Shown here: one piece after another, positions 27,038 through 37,202 of the stretch
Position numbering within the stretch: position 1 is the first letter of the stretch
How the letters are laid out: each line of letters starts with the position of its first letter
Origin: Pelorhabdus rhamnosifermentans
GTDB taxonomy: Bacteria > Bacillota > Negativicutes > UMGS1260
Length of the DNA stretch: 64,000 nt
NCBI RefSeq assembly: GCF_018835585.1
Contig: NZ_JAHGVE010000001.1
Span: forward strand, 558,001 to 622,000
Direction of reading: 5' to 3'
Translations under genes and position numbers: made by a program
Notes under the pieces: model-generated
Seen by the model: only the letters and a program-made list of their open reading frames with translations
Database searches by the model: none
Told to the model about the DNA's origin: nothing

Positions 27038-30000
27038 ATCCATTCAATTTGACGGAGTGGGCGCTAAAACATAAGCAGTTTATTTACTTTTTTGTCGTCC
27101 TTTTTTTCATCGCCGGCATATTCTCCTATAAAAATATGGGACGTGCGGAAGATCCCGATTTTGTAATTAAGCAAATGGTCATCGCTGTTCCTTGGCCAGG
27201 AGCTACTGCCCGCCAAATGGAAGAGCAAGTTACCGATAAAGTTGAAAAAAAATTGCAGGATTTGCCAGGGCTTGACTACTTAAAAAGCTATTCTACGCCG
27301 GGTCTTACTGTTATTTATGTTAATCTTAAAGACAATGTGCCGAAAACGGAAATAAGGAGCCGCTGGGTGGAAGCCAGAAATATGGTCAATGACGTAAAGA
27401 GCACCTTCCCGACTGGCGTCATGGATCCGATATTTAATGACCGCTTTGATGAAGTTTACGGTATTGTATACGCTCTTACCGGCGACGGCTATTCTTACGA
27501 GCAAATGAGAGAAAAAGCTGAAAATATCCGTCGTATCTTTCTGGGTGTTTCTAACGTGAGAAAAGTCAAGCTGCTAGGTGTGCAGACCGAAAAAATTTAC
27601 GTTGAGATTGAAAACAGTAAATTGGCTCAACTCGGAATTCCTCCAGAGGCAATTCTATCCACACTCCAAGCGCAAAACGCCATGGCGCCTTCAGGCATGC
27701 TGCAGACTTCCAGTGACGATGTATATTTGCGGGTTACCGGCATGTTTGAGAACCTTGAAGATATTCAAAACCTCCCTATAGGAGTAAACGGCAGCAATTT
27801 CCGGTTAGGGGATATTGCAAAAGTGACTCGCGGCTATTCCGACCCCTCCGATCCCCAGTTTTATTACAATGGCCAGCCGGCTATCGGCATCGCGGTGGCT
27901 ATGGATACAGGCGGTAATATTCTGGACGTGGGAAAAGATATGGAGAAAACCACGGAACACATCCAAAAAGAACTTCCCGCCGGTCTGGAGCTCCACCAAA
28001 CGGTTAATCAGCCCAAAGTGGTAGAAGAATCTATTGATGATTTTGTCGAGTCGCTTGTTGAAGCTGTCGTCATCGTATTGATTGTAAGCTTTATCAGTTT
28101 AGGTGCCCGTTCAGGCATGATCGTGGCTCTTTGCATACCGCTGGTTATTGCGGCGGTGTTTACGGTCATGAAAATCACCGGCATAGATTTGCATCGAACC
28201 TCGCTGGGTGCTCTGATTATTGCGTTGGGGCTATTGGTGGATGATGCTATTATCACCATAGAAACCATGGTCGTAAAGCTCGAAGAGGGATGGGAGCGCG
28301 TAAATGCAGCTAAATTCGCTTATGCTTCTACCGCTTATCCACGACTGACAGGTGAATTAGTTACCTGCGCAGGCTTTATTCCTGTAGGTTTTTCAAACGG
28401 AAATGCCTCGGAATACTGTGTAACCATGTTTTACGTTATTGCTATGTCACTCCTTATATCTTGGCTGGTAGCCGGTACAGCCACTCCACTTTTTGGTTAC
28501 TTATTCATTAAAGTCAAGCCTCATACAGGAGAAAGCAACCATGATGTTTATGGCACTCCTTTTTATCAGAAGTTTAGAGGAATGCTTTCCTGGTGCTTGA
28601 GCCACCGTACCATTATGTTGGGAGGCACCGTCACCGCCTTTGTTTTAGGCGTACTGTTACTAGGGCAGATTACGCAGCAGTTTTTTCCGTCATCAACCCG
28701 TCCGGAATTGATTGTGCAGCTAAGACTTCAGGAAGGCGCGTCACTCGAGAATACGGAAAAAGCAGCGAAGGAGTTTGCGCAAAGAATTAGTGATGATCCC
28801 GGAATTGCTTACTATACCTATCATGTTGGTGAGGGCGCCCCGCGCTTTGTTCTGACAATTGAGCCGGAACTGCCGAAAAGCAATTTTGCCGAATTTATCA
28901 TTGTTGCCAAAGATGATAAGGTTCGCGACCAATTGCGTGCCAAATACGCCAAAATCTTAAATGACGACTTCCCCACTGTACGTTATCACACGAAAGTTAT
29001 TAGCATCGGCCCGGCTGCCGATTATCCGGTCATGCTCCGTGTAAAAGGATATGATGTGGATAAGGTTCGTGAAATTAGTGAGCAGGTAAAAACAACTATG
29101 GCTGCCAATCCCAATGTGCGAAATGTTAACATGAAGTGGAATGAGAAAAGCAAGATTGCACATCTGACCATCGATCAGGATAAAGCCAGAAAACTTGGAG
29201 TTTCATCCGCAACGTTAGCGATGGCGCTGCAGACCCAACTTTCCGGCTTGCCCATATCTCAATTTAGGGAAGAAGACAGAACGGTGGATATGGTCTTTCG
29301 CCTTGATCCCAAAAACCGCAACAATCCTCAATTATTGAAAGATATCAACATTCACACGCCTAGCGGCCGTTATGTACCTTTGGATCAAATTGCTAAAATT
29401 AGCTATGACGCCGAAAACGGCCTTATTTACCGCCGTGATCTAAAACCCATGATTTTAGTTCAAGCGGAGCTCAAATCAGAAAGTGTAACTGGCCAAGATG
29501 TGACCACACAAGTATACGAACAACTTAAACCGCTGCGTGAGAACTTACCCTTCGGCTATAGCATAGAGTACGATGGCTCGAATGAAGACAGTGCTAAGGC
29601 CCTTAACTTCCTCCTGCAGCCAGTACCGGCTATGTGCGTTATTATTATGGTCATCTTGATGACCCAACTGCAAAGTATACCGAAAATGATTTTGACTTTA
29701 TTGACGGCCCCGCTCGGTATTATCGGCGTATCTGTAGGCCTGTTCATTTCCGGCAAGCCTCTGGGTTTTGTTGTACAGCTTGGCATTTTAGCTCTGTCAG
29801 GCATTATTATGCGTAACTCAGTCATTCTTATCGACCAAATCGATCAACAGATTGCCGCCGGGCTTTCCCCGTGGAATGCCGTAATTGAGGCAACGGTCAT
29901 CCGTTTGCGCCCCATTTTGCTGACCGCGGCAGCGGCAATTTTGGGAATGGTTCCACTTTTGTCAAGTGTTTTCTGGGGACCATTGGCAGTAACGATTGCT

Positions 30001-30138
30001 GCCGGCTTATTGGGTGCTACCGCACTCACTCTGCTGGTTTTACCTGTGATGTACGCCGCCTGGTATAAGATTAATCGCTTAGAAGCAAATGACAGCGATT
30101 TACAAGCTGCAAGCGCTCCGGTAACTAAGGAGACTTGA
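27034..30138 (+). CDS. RND multidrug/acriflavin-type efflux transporter
   Basis: 1034 residues, the usual length for an AcrB-type pump. A first transmembrane helix (about 15-33), two large periplasmic loops and a second block of helices are seen. The proton-relay Asp pair lies in GLLVDDAIITIE (D403, D404). The hydrophobic rather than metal-ligand composition of the relay helix suggests organic substrates. It overlaps the adaptor by four bases, so they are translationally coupled. Its presence requires an outer membrane. Confidence 0.93.
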   Translation: MNPFNLTEWALKHKQFIYFFVVLFFIAGIFSYKNMGRAEDPDFVIKQMVIAVPWPGATARQMEEQVTDKVEKKLQDLPGLDYLKSYSTPGLTVIYVNLKDNVPKTEIRSRWVEARNMVNDVKSTFPTGVMDPIFNDRFDEVYGIVYALTGDGYSYEQMREKAENIRRIFLGVSNVRKVKLLGVQTEKIYVEIENSKLAQLGIPPEAILSTLQAQNAMAPSGMLQTSSDDVYLRVTGMFENLEDIQNLPIGVNGSNFRLGDIAKVTRGYSDPSDPQFYYNGQPAIGIAVAMDTGGNILDVGKDMEKTTEHIQKELPAGLELHQTVNQPKVVEESIDDFVESLVEAVVIVLIVSFISLGARSGMIVALCIPLVIAAVFTVMKITGIDLHRTSLGALIIALGLLVDDAIITIETMVVKLEEGWERVNAAKFAYASTAYPRLTGELVTCAGFIPVGFSNGNASEYCVTMFYVIAMSLLISWLVAGTATPLFGYLFIKVKPHTGESNHDVYGTPFYQKFRGMLSWCLSHRTIMLGGTVTAFVLGVLLLGQITQQFFPSSTRPELIVQLRLQEGASLENTEKAAKEFAQRISDDPGIAYYTYHVGEGAPRFVLTIEPELPKSNFAEFIIVAKDDKVRDQLRAKYAKILNDDFPTVRYHTKVISIGPAADYPVMLRVKGYDVDKVREISEQVKTTMAANPNVRNVNMKWNEKSKIAHLTIDQDKARKLGVSSATLAMALQTQLSGLPISQFREEDRTVDMVFRLDPKNRNNPQLLKDINIHTPSGRYVPLDQIAKISYDAENGLIYRRDLKPMILVQAELKSESVTGQDVTTQVYEQLKPLRENLPFGYSIEYDGSNEDSAKALNFLLQPVPAMCVIIMVILMTQLQSIPKMILTLLTAPLGIIGVSVGLFISGKPLGFVVQLGILALSGIIMRNSVILIDQIDQQIAAGLSPWNAVIEATVIRLRPILLTAAAAILGMVPLLSSVFWGPLAVTIAAGLLGATALTLLVLPVMYAAWYKINRLEANDSDLQAASAPVTKET

Positions 30139-30269
30139 TTTTTACTTCTGTCTAAAGATTAGTCAGCTTATTCTATGGACATAGGCACTCTAAAACCTAC
30201 CTATAGAGGTCAAGAGTTCAGCGTCCTAAACGTTTTTACTTAATAATCCACATTTTAGGAGGTATTTCC

Positions 30270-31619
30270 TTGAAACAGTACGGTAGAACCTATATAAGTT
30301 TCTTGTTATCAGCCTGCCTCTTCGCGTTCGGACAAAGCGTCCAGGCCGAGTCCCGCATGACGTTGCCGGAATGTGTTTCTTTAGCCATGAAAAATAATCC
30401 GGCCATGCAAATTACGGAGGCAAATATAGAAAAATCACAGTGGTCGCTAAAAGAGGCCAAGGCCTATAATGGCGTTACTCTTAACTATAATTTATTATAT
30501 GGAAGAAGTGATCAGGCACCTTCTTGGTATAATAATACGACCGCAAAATATCCTGTTTCAGTCAATCCACAAACAGGTGGATTGATCGACTATCCGGCCT
30601 GGTCTAATAACTATACCTTTTATGATCAACAATTAAAGCTGCAATTACCGCTTTATACTGGTAAAAAATTGGAGAGTATGGCCGAGATGGCCAAGAACGG
30701 CAAAGCTGCCATGGATTTGGAGCGTACTTCAACGAAACAACAACTGGCGTTAGAGGTCACAAACTCCTATTATAATGCTCTGCAGGCAATAAACTTACGT
30801 AATGTCGCCCAACAGGCCGTTGATGACTTCAAGGTCCATCTGACTAATGTACAATATGAATATGACGTTGGTAATGTTGCTTTATCCGATGTACTGCAAA
30901 CCGAAGTGCGCCTGGCGAATGCCCACAATAATCTGATTAAAGCACAGAATGCCGTCAAGATGTCTCGTTATAAGTTAAACAAGGTCATAGAAATAAACCT
31001 GACGGATGATACCGAATTGGAGGATAGCATCACCCGCGAGCCTTATACAGCCACCCTAGATGACAGCCTGAAAGAAGCTTTTAAAAATCGTGTTGAAATT
31101 CAACAAGCTAAATTGAACATTGCTATGGGCAAAGAAAAAATCAAAATCGCCCACAGCGATTCTTTGCCTACCGTAAGTGCGGTGGCTATGGAAAATATCA
31201 GCGATACTTCTCCTTCTTCCAGCAAGCATAATACCGACTGGACAGTTGGCGTAAACGTATCTTTTAATGTCTTTGATAATCAAATTACCAAGAATAAAAC
31301 CGAAGGAGCTAAGGCGGAGCTTACCGTTGCTATTCAACAGGAACGTCAGCTTGAAGATGCGATTACCTTAGAAGTCAGCAATACCTATTTGAACGTAACA
31401 GAAGCTGCGGAGCGTATCAAGAACAATCAGGTAGCCGTCAATCAATCCCAGCGTGATTACGCCATGGCCCAAGAACGTTATCACGCCGGTATCGGTACAA
31501 ACTTAGATGTCATGGATGCCGAAGTGGCTATGACCCAGGCAAAAACCAATTATGTCGTGGCCCTCTATGATTACAGTAACAGCCGTGCTCAATTAAGTAA
31601 AGCCATGGGTAAGCTTTAA
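30270..31619 (+). CDS. TolC-family outer membrane efflux channel
   Basis: 449 residues from TTG 30270 with AGGAGG upstream. A signal peptide ends near VQAE (residue 27). Two repeats of the TolC coiled-coil pattern follow (TLPECVSLAMKNNPAM and, later, ERYHAGIGTNLDVMDAE). It lies 131 bases after the pump gene and completes the tripartite efflux system. A terminator follows. Confidence 0.9.
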   Translation: MKQYGRTYISFLLSACLFAFGQSVQAESRMTLPECVSLAMKNNPAMQITEANIEKSQWSLKEAKAYNGVTLNYNLLYGRSDQAPSWYNNTTAKYPVSVNPQTGGLIDYPAWSNNYTFYDQQLKLQLPLYTGKKLESMAEMAKNGKAAMDLERTSTKQQLALEVTNSYYNALQAINLRNVAQQAVDDFKVHLTNVQYEYDVGNVALSDVLQTEVRLANAHNNLIKAQNAVKMSRYKLNKVIEINLTDDTELEDSITREPYTATLDDSLKEAFKNRVEIQQAKLNIAMGKEKIKIAHSDSLPTVSAVAMENISDTSPSSSKHNTDWTVGVNVSFNVFDNQITKNKTEGAKAELTVAIQQERQLEDAITLEVSNTYLNVTEAAERIKNNQVAVNQSQRDYAMAQERYHAGIGTNLDVMDAEVAMTQAKTNYVVALYDYSNSRAQLSKAMGKL

Positions 31620-31627
31620 TAAAAACT

Positions 31628-31657
31628 AAAGAGGCAGTCTGTAAGGGGATAGGCTGT
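31628..31657 (+). terminator. Rho-independent terminator after efflux cluster
   Basis: 13-bp arms with two G-U pairs (31628-31640, 31650-31662 region), followed by TTTTT. Confidence 0.75.
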
Positions 31658-31761
31658 CTCTTTTTATAAAAACCCAGTTTAACTTCTGGGCGACCCTTGG
31701 AAGCCTCCACAAACCAAGCACACAATGGAAGCACTACAGTTTGAAGCAGGGTAGGAAAAAA

Positions 31762-32345
31762 ATGAATGATGTAAAAAACTTTATTCTTGATAAAGCAAAA
31801 GAGCGATTTGATCGTTTTGGATATAAAAAAATGACTATGGACGAACTTAGCCGGGATTGCGGAATCTCTAAGAAAACTATCTACTGGCACTTTTATAACA
31901 AAGAAGATTTATTTACTGAACTAATGTTAAGGGAAAGTTTTAAAGTACGCCAAATATTGCTTGATGGTATTGCTGAAGCTTCTGATCCGCTTGAAAAGCT
32001 CATACAATTAATCAAAGATGCAATTGCCATTTTTAGTGAAGATAGTTTTTTAACGAGACTATTTAAAGCAGATGAAATACTGTTTTCCCCTTTTATTAGT
32101 CGAAAATATGATTACGTAATTAGAGCAGAAATTAATTCAATTGTATCTGCCATTATTTGCGAAGAAAAAAGCAGGGGAAGTTTCGTAAAGTAGACGAAAA
32201 AGTTGTTGCCTATGCGGGGGAAAGGTTATTACAAGCATTTAGTTATATGCGTACAATGGATTTTCCACAGGAAAAAGTAGAGCAGGGTTATTATACTGAT
32301 GTACTAGTTGATTTTATCATAAATGGAATTGCTAAGAATAAGTAA
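31762..32345 (+). pseudogene. TetR-family regulator broken by a frameshift at an A6 run
   Basis: ATG 31762 (TAGGA site) opens a TetR protein: MTMDELSRDCGISKKTIYWH is the helix-turn-helix. The frame closes at 32193, but shifting back one base at the A run 32165-32170 continues smoothly (KKQGKFRKVDEKVVAYAGER) to 32345, giving a normal length of about 195 residues. It could be a real mutation, a sequencing error, or slippage on the A run. It follows the TolC gene and could have been the efflux regulator. Confidence 0.75.
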
Positions 32346-32572
32346 TAGAGAGGTAGCGAGTAGTTACAGAGGATGGGCCTGTATATTATTGACTATTAGG
32401 TAAACGGTCATTTGATTATGGGAATACGATCGACTTTAAATTATTCCGTCGACGGCCAAGGTTATCCAGATAGGTTAAAGGGAGCGGATTCCTTACGAAG
32501 CACGAATTTTGTCTGTCTCAGATGCCCTTGACGCGATGCCTTTATGAGGAGTGATTTGAGTAGGGACTATGG

Positions 32573-32612
32573 GAATCAGTTGAATTAATTCAACTGATTC
32601 TATCCAAATTTT
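32573..32612 (+). terminator. 28-bp perfect palindrome with T tract
   Basis: Bases 32573-32600 form a perfect palindrome (half-site GAATCAGTTGAATT), and a run of seven T lies 9 bases later. It is either a terminator for the upstream unit or an operator before the PagL-like gene. The 200 bases before it show no gene I can support. Confidence 0.6.
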
Positions 32613-32641
32613 TTTAGAAATTATGCGAAGGTGTATATTAT

Positions 32642-33247
32642 ATGCGTAATTTAGTTTATTTAGTACTGGTCATTAACCTAGTTCTGTCTAGCATGTTGGG
32701 AAAATCGTATTGCTATGCGGCCGACTCCACTCTTGAACTGGAGAAATCCAAACCTAAACTGGTTAAACCAAAATTCGAACTGGAGACTGAATACTTGACT
32801 CACGTACATTTCAATAACCGCTATATTGAAACGCCATCACTTCATATACTTGAGGAAACTTCGAAAATAAATAATACGTTAACATATTTTGGCCTTACAA
32901 TCACTCGACCGCATGGGCACATAATAGATGATGGCGGGACTAAAGGCAGTTCCGCATTCGGTATCGGGCCTATGACCATGGTTCGCTATGAAAGAAACAT
33001 TTCTGGAAAGCTAGATGGAGCGATAGATATGAGCGGCGGATTTATTGTATATGACAGAGCATTTCCAGCCGGAGGAAGAGCTTATGATTTTATGTGGCGA
33101 ATAGGGCCGCGTTTTATTTATAAAATTAGCAAAAACTCTTCCGTAAATATAGGGTATATGCTAATGCATGTTTCTAATGGATGGAAAACTCATAATCCTG
33201 GCTATAACGCCCACGGAGTTTCATTAGGTGTTGCTACTAATTTCTAA
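32642..33247 (+). CDS. PagL-like outer membrane protein (acyloxyacyl hydrolase family)
   Basis: 201 residues with a signal peptide (1-27). Alternating beta-strand patterns, ending in SLGVATNF, fit an eight-strand barrel. The late motif GYMLMHVSNG (H176, S178, N179) matches the catalytic His-x-Ser-Asn of PagL lipid A deacylases. The position of the PagL catalytic Glu seems to be Asn189 (NPGYNAHG), as in many relatives, so activity on lipid A is uncertain. It supports a diderm envelope with lipopolysaccharide. Confidence 0.75.
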   Translation: MRNLVYLVLVINLVLSSMLGKSYCYAADSTLELEKSKPKLVKPKFELETEYLTHVHFNNRYIETPSLHILEETSKINNTLTYFGLTITRPHGHIIDDGGTKGSSAFGIGPMTMVRYERNISGKLDGAIDMSGGFIVYDRAFPAGGRAYDFMWRIGPRFIYKISKNSSVNIGYMLMHVSNGWKTHNPGYNAHGVSLGVATNF

Positions 33248-33358
33248 ATCAGTAAAACAATAAAACCTGCCATGATCTGATTGAAAATAGTTCGTAATTA
33301 ACTTGAGGGGTAATTCCCTTGATAAGCAAGCTGATTTTATTTAAAGGAAAGAGATTGA

Positions 33359-34363
33359 ATGACCCGATTAAAAATAGCTATGTTCTTTTTTCTATGCACA
33401 GTGATCTTTGGAGTTTTAGGATTTAAGGTAATTGAGCATTTGACTTGGTTCGATGCTGCCTATTTGACAATCGAGACTGTATCTACGGTTGGCTTTGGAG
33501 ATATCGTTCCACTAACAAAAGTCGGCAAGGTTTTTACAATGGTCCTCATTGTTTTTGGAGTCGGTACTGTAGCATATACGCTTAGTTTAATTTTTAGCCT
33601 GATTGTTGAAGGAAAGATAAATGATCTTTTTGGGAGGCGTACGATGTTACGAGAAATAGCTGATTTCAATCATCACGTCATTGTTTGCGGTGCTGGAAGG
33701 GTAGGTAAAGAGGTTATATACGGCCTGCAAAAATACGGGAATCAATTTGTTGTTATAGAAGCGAACCAAGAAAAAGTTGAGTCATTAATAGATGAGAAAA
33801 TCATGGCCATTTGCGGTGACGCTAAGATGGATAGAATATTGCAGGAAGCTGGAGTCAAGAAGGCAAGCTATCTTGTTGCCGCATTGTCAAACGATGCTGA
33901 CAATGTATATGTTACTTTATCGGCCAAAAATCAAAATAGTAACATTGTTGTTATTTCGAGAGCGGAAGATGAAGAAGCTGAGGTGAAAATGATACAAGCT
34001 GGCTCGACTGCCGTTGTATCGCCTTCTGTCTCTGGCGGCAGACAGATACTGGCGGCAATTAGGCATCCGGTAGCTTACGATTTTCTCGAACATTTATTTT
34101 ATAATCAAAAAATTCACTATGATCTAGCAGAAATTCGCATTGATCAAGGGTCAACACTAATAAGTAAAACACCTAATGAAGTTTGGACAAAATATTTTTT
34201 GAATTTACTCATTGTTTCTATTAAGCGAGATAACGCTTTTTTGTCTACGGACATTGATAAGGAAATAATAAGATGCGGTGATCTGCTTATTGTGGTTGGA
34301 CAGCTAACATGCATACAGAGCCTGGAAAAATTAGCGCACACCACCTTACCAGAGGTTGAATGA
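33359..34363 (+). CDS. Two-helix K+ channel with RCK/TrkA domain
   Basis: 334 residues. A short first helix, a pore loop with the selectivity filter TVGFGD (43-48) and a second helix (about 58-84) are followed by a Rossmann RCK domain beginning VIVCGAGRVGKEV (107-119) and a TrkA-C domain (about 250-334). This is the MthK/Kch-type order, gating K+ flow in response to Ca2+, nucleotides or voltage. AAAGGAAAGAG precedes ATG 33359. Confidence 0.9.
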   Translation: MTRLKIAMFFFLCTVIFGVLGFKVIEHLTWFDAAYLTIETVSTVGFGDIVPLTKVGKVFTMVLIVFGVGTVAYTLSLIFSLIVEGKINDLFGRRTMLREIADFNHHVIVCGAGRVGKEVIYGLQKYGNQFVVIEANQEKVESLIDEKIMAICGDAKMDRILQEAGVKKASYLVAALSNDADNVYVTLSAKNQNSNIVVISRAEDEEAEVKMIQAGSTAVVSPSVSGGRQILAAIRHPVAYDFLEHLFYNQKIHYDLAEIRIDQGSTLISKTPNEVWTKYFLNLLIVSIKRDNAFLSTDIDKEIIRCGDLLIVVGQLTCIQSLEKLAHTTLPEVE

Positions 34364-34546
34364 AAGTTGGGATGCGAAAAAAACGTAACAGGCTGATATG
34401 GGAGCTTGTTGGTAAAAATGCTATCTCAAATAGCAAAGCATGAAAAATCGCGGCCAAAACTTTCGACAATAGCGATGAGTATCTTCACAAGGGCGAGCGT
34501 GATTGATATTTAAGGATTATTACATGACCTTATTAAATCTGTCTAT

Positions 34547-34584
34547 AAAAGCACTTACAACTGAAATAGTTTGTAAGTGCTTTA
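34547..34584 (+). terminator. Rho-independent terminator
   Basis: Arms of 13-14 bp (34547-34560, 34571-34584) around a loop of ten bases, with A and T tracts on both sides. Bases 34364-34546 hold no gene that I can support. Confidence 0.75.
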
Positions 34585-34664
34585 ATTTAGGTTTGACCTG
34601 TCTATAACTTTATACTTTAAACTCTATATTATAGTAAGTAAAAACTTGGTAGGGAGTGGAGTAC

Positions 34665-35087
34665 ATGAAAAGGAAAGTTCTAAGAATTCGAACATTTTAT
34701 TGGTTGGGAGCTATTCTGGATGCGCGACTCGGGATTGTACTATTCGTAAAAAGGTATCTAGAAATGCCGGATTTTATACGAAACACTGATTCTGGGGCTA
34801 CACTATTAGGCGGATTATATAGTGTGGGGCAAGATTGCGGGCTGATGTGGGGATGGACATTCTTGCTTATTTGGGCAGACCGGAAACCGCTGGCAAGAAG
34901 AGGCGTAATATTACTAACCGTATTTCCGGTCGCTTTTCTCTTGTTGACAAATGTTATAGATATAATTCTAAGAGGCGTTGACTTTATCTCTAACCAGGGT
35001 ATTAATATTGGAATAGGGATTATTTTAATAGTCTGGGGCTTATATTGCTATTTTGAGGCAGGAAAAATTGAAAAAGAAATACATTGA
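34665..35087 (+). CDS. Small integral membrane protein, unknown function
   Basis: 140 residues with three to four hydrophobic segments (around 10-30, 60-75, 85-105, 115-135). ATG 34665 is preferred over GTG 34656 because GGAG lies at the right distance. I do not recognise the family. It is followed 51 bases later by an MFS efflux gene and may be co-transcribed with it. Confidence 0.6.
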   Translation: MKRKVLRIRTFYWLGAILDARLGIVLFVKRYLEMPDFIRNTDSGATLLGGLYSVGQDCGLMWGWTFLLIWADRKPLARRGVILLTVFPVAFLLLTNVIDIILRGVDFISNQGINIGIGIILIVWGLYCYFEAGKIEKEIH

Positions 35088-35138
35088 AATAAAGCAATTA
35101 CCTGCTTTAAGGCGATTTTATTGAGAGGTGGTTTGTAA

Positions 35139-36353
35139 ATGTTCTTGATTAATCGAAACTTTGGGCTGCTTTGGTTTGGGCAGTTAGTTTCTCAGTTAGG
35201 TGATAAAGCGTATAACATCGCGCTGATGTGGTGGTTGTTTGAGAAAACTAAATCGCCATTTTTCGTTAGTTCTTTTCTTGTTGCCTCAATGCTACCGGAG
35301 TTGATCTTTGGCCCAGTGGCTGGAGTGTACATTGATCGCTGGAACAAAAAGAAAATATTAGTTGTATCGGATATCGTCCGAGGAATTGTTGTTTTAACGC
35401 TTGCTGTTCTTTATCAGTTGGAGCTTTTAGAAATATGGCATATCTATATAGCAGCACTCAGTATATCTTTATGTGCTGCGTTATTTAATCCAACAACAAT
35501 GTCGGTTATACCGATCATTGTTGAAAAGGACGAACTCCAGCAAGCGAATGCTATGAGTCAAATGGTAGCAGGAGCTGTGTCGATAATCGGCCCATTATTA
35601 GGGGCTTCTAGTGTTGCTTTAATAGGATATGTGGGAGTGCTTCTATTTAATGGGCTTTCTTATATCCTATCAGGAGTGGGTGAGGTCTTTTTACGGATAA
35701 ATACAATAGGAACTCAAAGCAAGGAAGCGGTTTTTGCTAGTTTGATGCAAGGATTTCGTTACATTCGGACAGATGTGCGAGTGCTGGTAGTTGTAGCCGT
35801 GATTGCTATCGTTCATGTATTTGTCGGGAGTGTTGTTGTTATGATGCCATTTGTTGCAACCTTATTGGGTGGAAACGGGATCAATAACTTGGGAGTAATG
35901 CAAGCTGCCATGGGTGTGGGTATGATTGTTGGATCGGTATATATATCAAAATATGTGTGTAAAAGTTTTTTCGAATTCTATCTCTTTTACGCTATTATGT
36001 GCATGGGATTAGGAATTTTAACACTTGGCATACTGCAGTTAATGCATGTCTACTTACTAGCTTTCTATGCAATAGTTTGTACAATGATAGGTCTTTGTAT
36101 AGCTATTGCAAGCGTGTTCTGGCGTACAATAGCTCAGCTTTGCGTACCTACAGAAATGACTGGACGAGTTTTTAGTGTGTTTTCTACGACGGGGAATATT
36201 TCCTTGCCTATTTCGATTGGGGCATTCGGAATATTTTTGAATTATATGAGTTCCGGATTGTTGTTCTCTTTAGCAGGAATTTGCCTAATTCTCATTGGAA
36301 TAATACTCTTATATAAGAACCAAAGAATTTTTGAAGACCCTTTTAACGTCTGA
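35139..36353 (+). CDS. MFS efflux transporter (MefA/macrolide-type)
   Basis: 404 residues with about 12 helices. The start NRNFGLLWFGQLVSQLGDKA and PVAGVYIDRWNKKKILVVSD are typical of the DHA3 drug/H+ antiporter group (Mef, YfmI-like). GAGAGGTGG precedes ATG 35139. A MerR regulator follows, so drug-inducible expression is plausible. The substrate is not known. Confidence 0.85.
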   Translation: MFLINRNFGLLWFGQLVSQLGDKAYNIALMWWLFEKTKSPFFVSSFLVASMLPELIFGPVAGVYIDRWNKKKILVVSDIVRGIVVLTLAVLYQLELLEIWHIYIAALSISLCAALFNPTTMSVIPIIVEKDELQQANAMSQMVAGAVSIIGPLLGASSVALIGYVGVLLFNGLSYILSGVGEVFLRINTIGTQSKEAVFASLMQGFRYIRTDVRVLVVVAVIAIVHVFVGSVVVMMPFVATLLGGNGINNLGVMQAAMGVGMIVGSVYISKYVCKSFFEFYLFYAIMCMGLGILTLGILQLMHVYLLAFYAIVCTMIGLCIAIASVFWRTIAQLCVPTEMTGRVFSVFSTTGNISLPISIGAFGIFLNYMSSGLLFSLAGICLILIGIILLYKNQRIFEDPFNV

Positions 36354-36447
36354 TTAAGAGAATGGATTTGGTGTAAGATGCTCGATGTATAGAGAGGGGA
36401 ACTTACTTTCAGTTTTGTCAAGGGTGTTAGGGAATGGGAGTGGAGAG

Positions 36448-36987
36448 ATGGCAGTTTCAATTGGTAAGCTCGCATGTATGTTTAATCTATCAAGAAGTAC
36501 CTTACTTTATTATGATTCCGTTGGCGTATTATCACCTTTCAAAAGGAGCAGCAGCAATTATCGTATGTATTCTGAGGAAGATTGTCATCGCTTGGAACAA
36601 ATTGTTATTTATCGCAAAGCAGGCTTGTCTCTCCAAGAGATAAAAAGGATATTGGATGGTACAAAATGTGTTGCAGCAGTTAATTTGAAAGCAAAATTAG
36701 AAGAAATAAATGAAGAAATTGCTATACTGAGGCAGCAACAGTATTTTATTATTAATCTTCTACAAGATAATCGGCTGTTGGAGCGGGTGAGTATAATTCA
36801 AAAAGATTCATTTGTCGGATTGTTGCAGTCTTCCGGAATTAATGATAAGGCTCAGTGGAGGCTTCATAATCACTTCGAAAAACAATTTCCGGAAAAACAT
36901 GAAAATTTTTTGCAACTTCTTGGATTAACGCCAGAGCAAGTTAGGAAAGTTAGGGAATGGTCCCGAGAAGAGCAGGAAAATACCTAA
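36448..36987 (+). CDS. MerR-family regulator
   Basis: 179 residues from ATG 36448, which has GGAGAG just before it and gives the normal N-terminus; ATG 36385 would add 21 odd residues. SIGKLACMFNLSRSTLLYYD is the MerR helix-turn-helix, followed by a coiled-coil (about 80-115). No cysteine metal site is seen, so a drug or organic effector is likely. It probably acts on the MFS gene just upstream. Confidence 0.85.
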   Translation: MAVSIGKLACMFNLSRSTLLYYDSVGVLSPFKRSSSNYRMYSEEDCHRLEQIVIYRKAGLSLQEIKRILDGTKCVAAVNLKAKLEEINEEIAILRQQQYFIINLLQDNRLLERVSIIQKDSFVGLLQSSGINDKAQWRLHNHFEKQFPEKHENFLQLLGLTPEQVRKVREWSREEQENT

Positions 36988-37020
36988 TATAGGTTCCTAG
37001 TTACATTATTATGGAACTTT

Positions 37021-37038
37021 GAACTTTGGGGTCAGGCT
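37021..37038 (+). repeat. Solo end of REP-type element
   Basis: GAACTTTGGGGTCAGGCT is the same 18 bases as at 41710-41727, the left end of the transposase element. No transposase follows here. The remaining 36988-37202 has no gene. Confidence 0.55.
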
Positions 37039-37202
37039 AAAAGGACCGCTGGCGTTAACGTGGGAACAGCTAGTAGAGAGAATTGCTACCAAGGAACAAG
37101 ATGAATTTTTGTATTAATTTGGCAGGATTTCTATTGTCTTATGGAAAATATTACAAGATAAGTATAAAGCCAGAGTCATCTGATAAAGTAGGGGGTAAAT
37201 AT

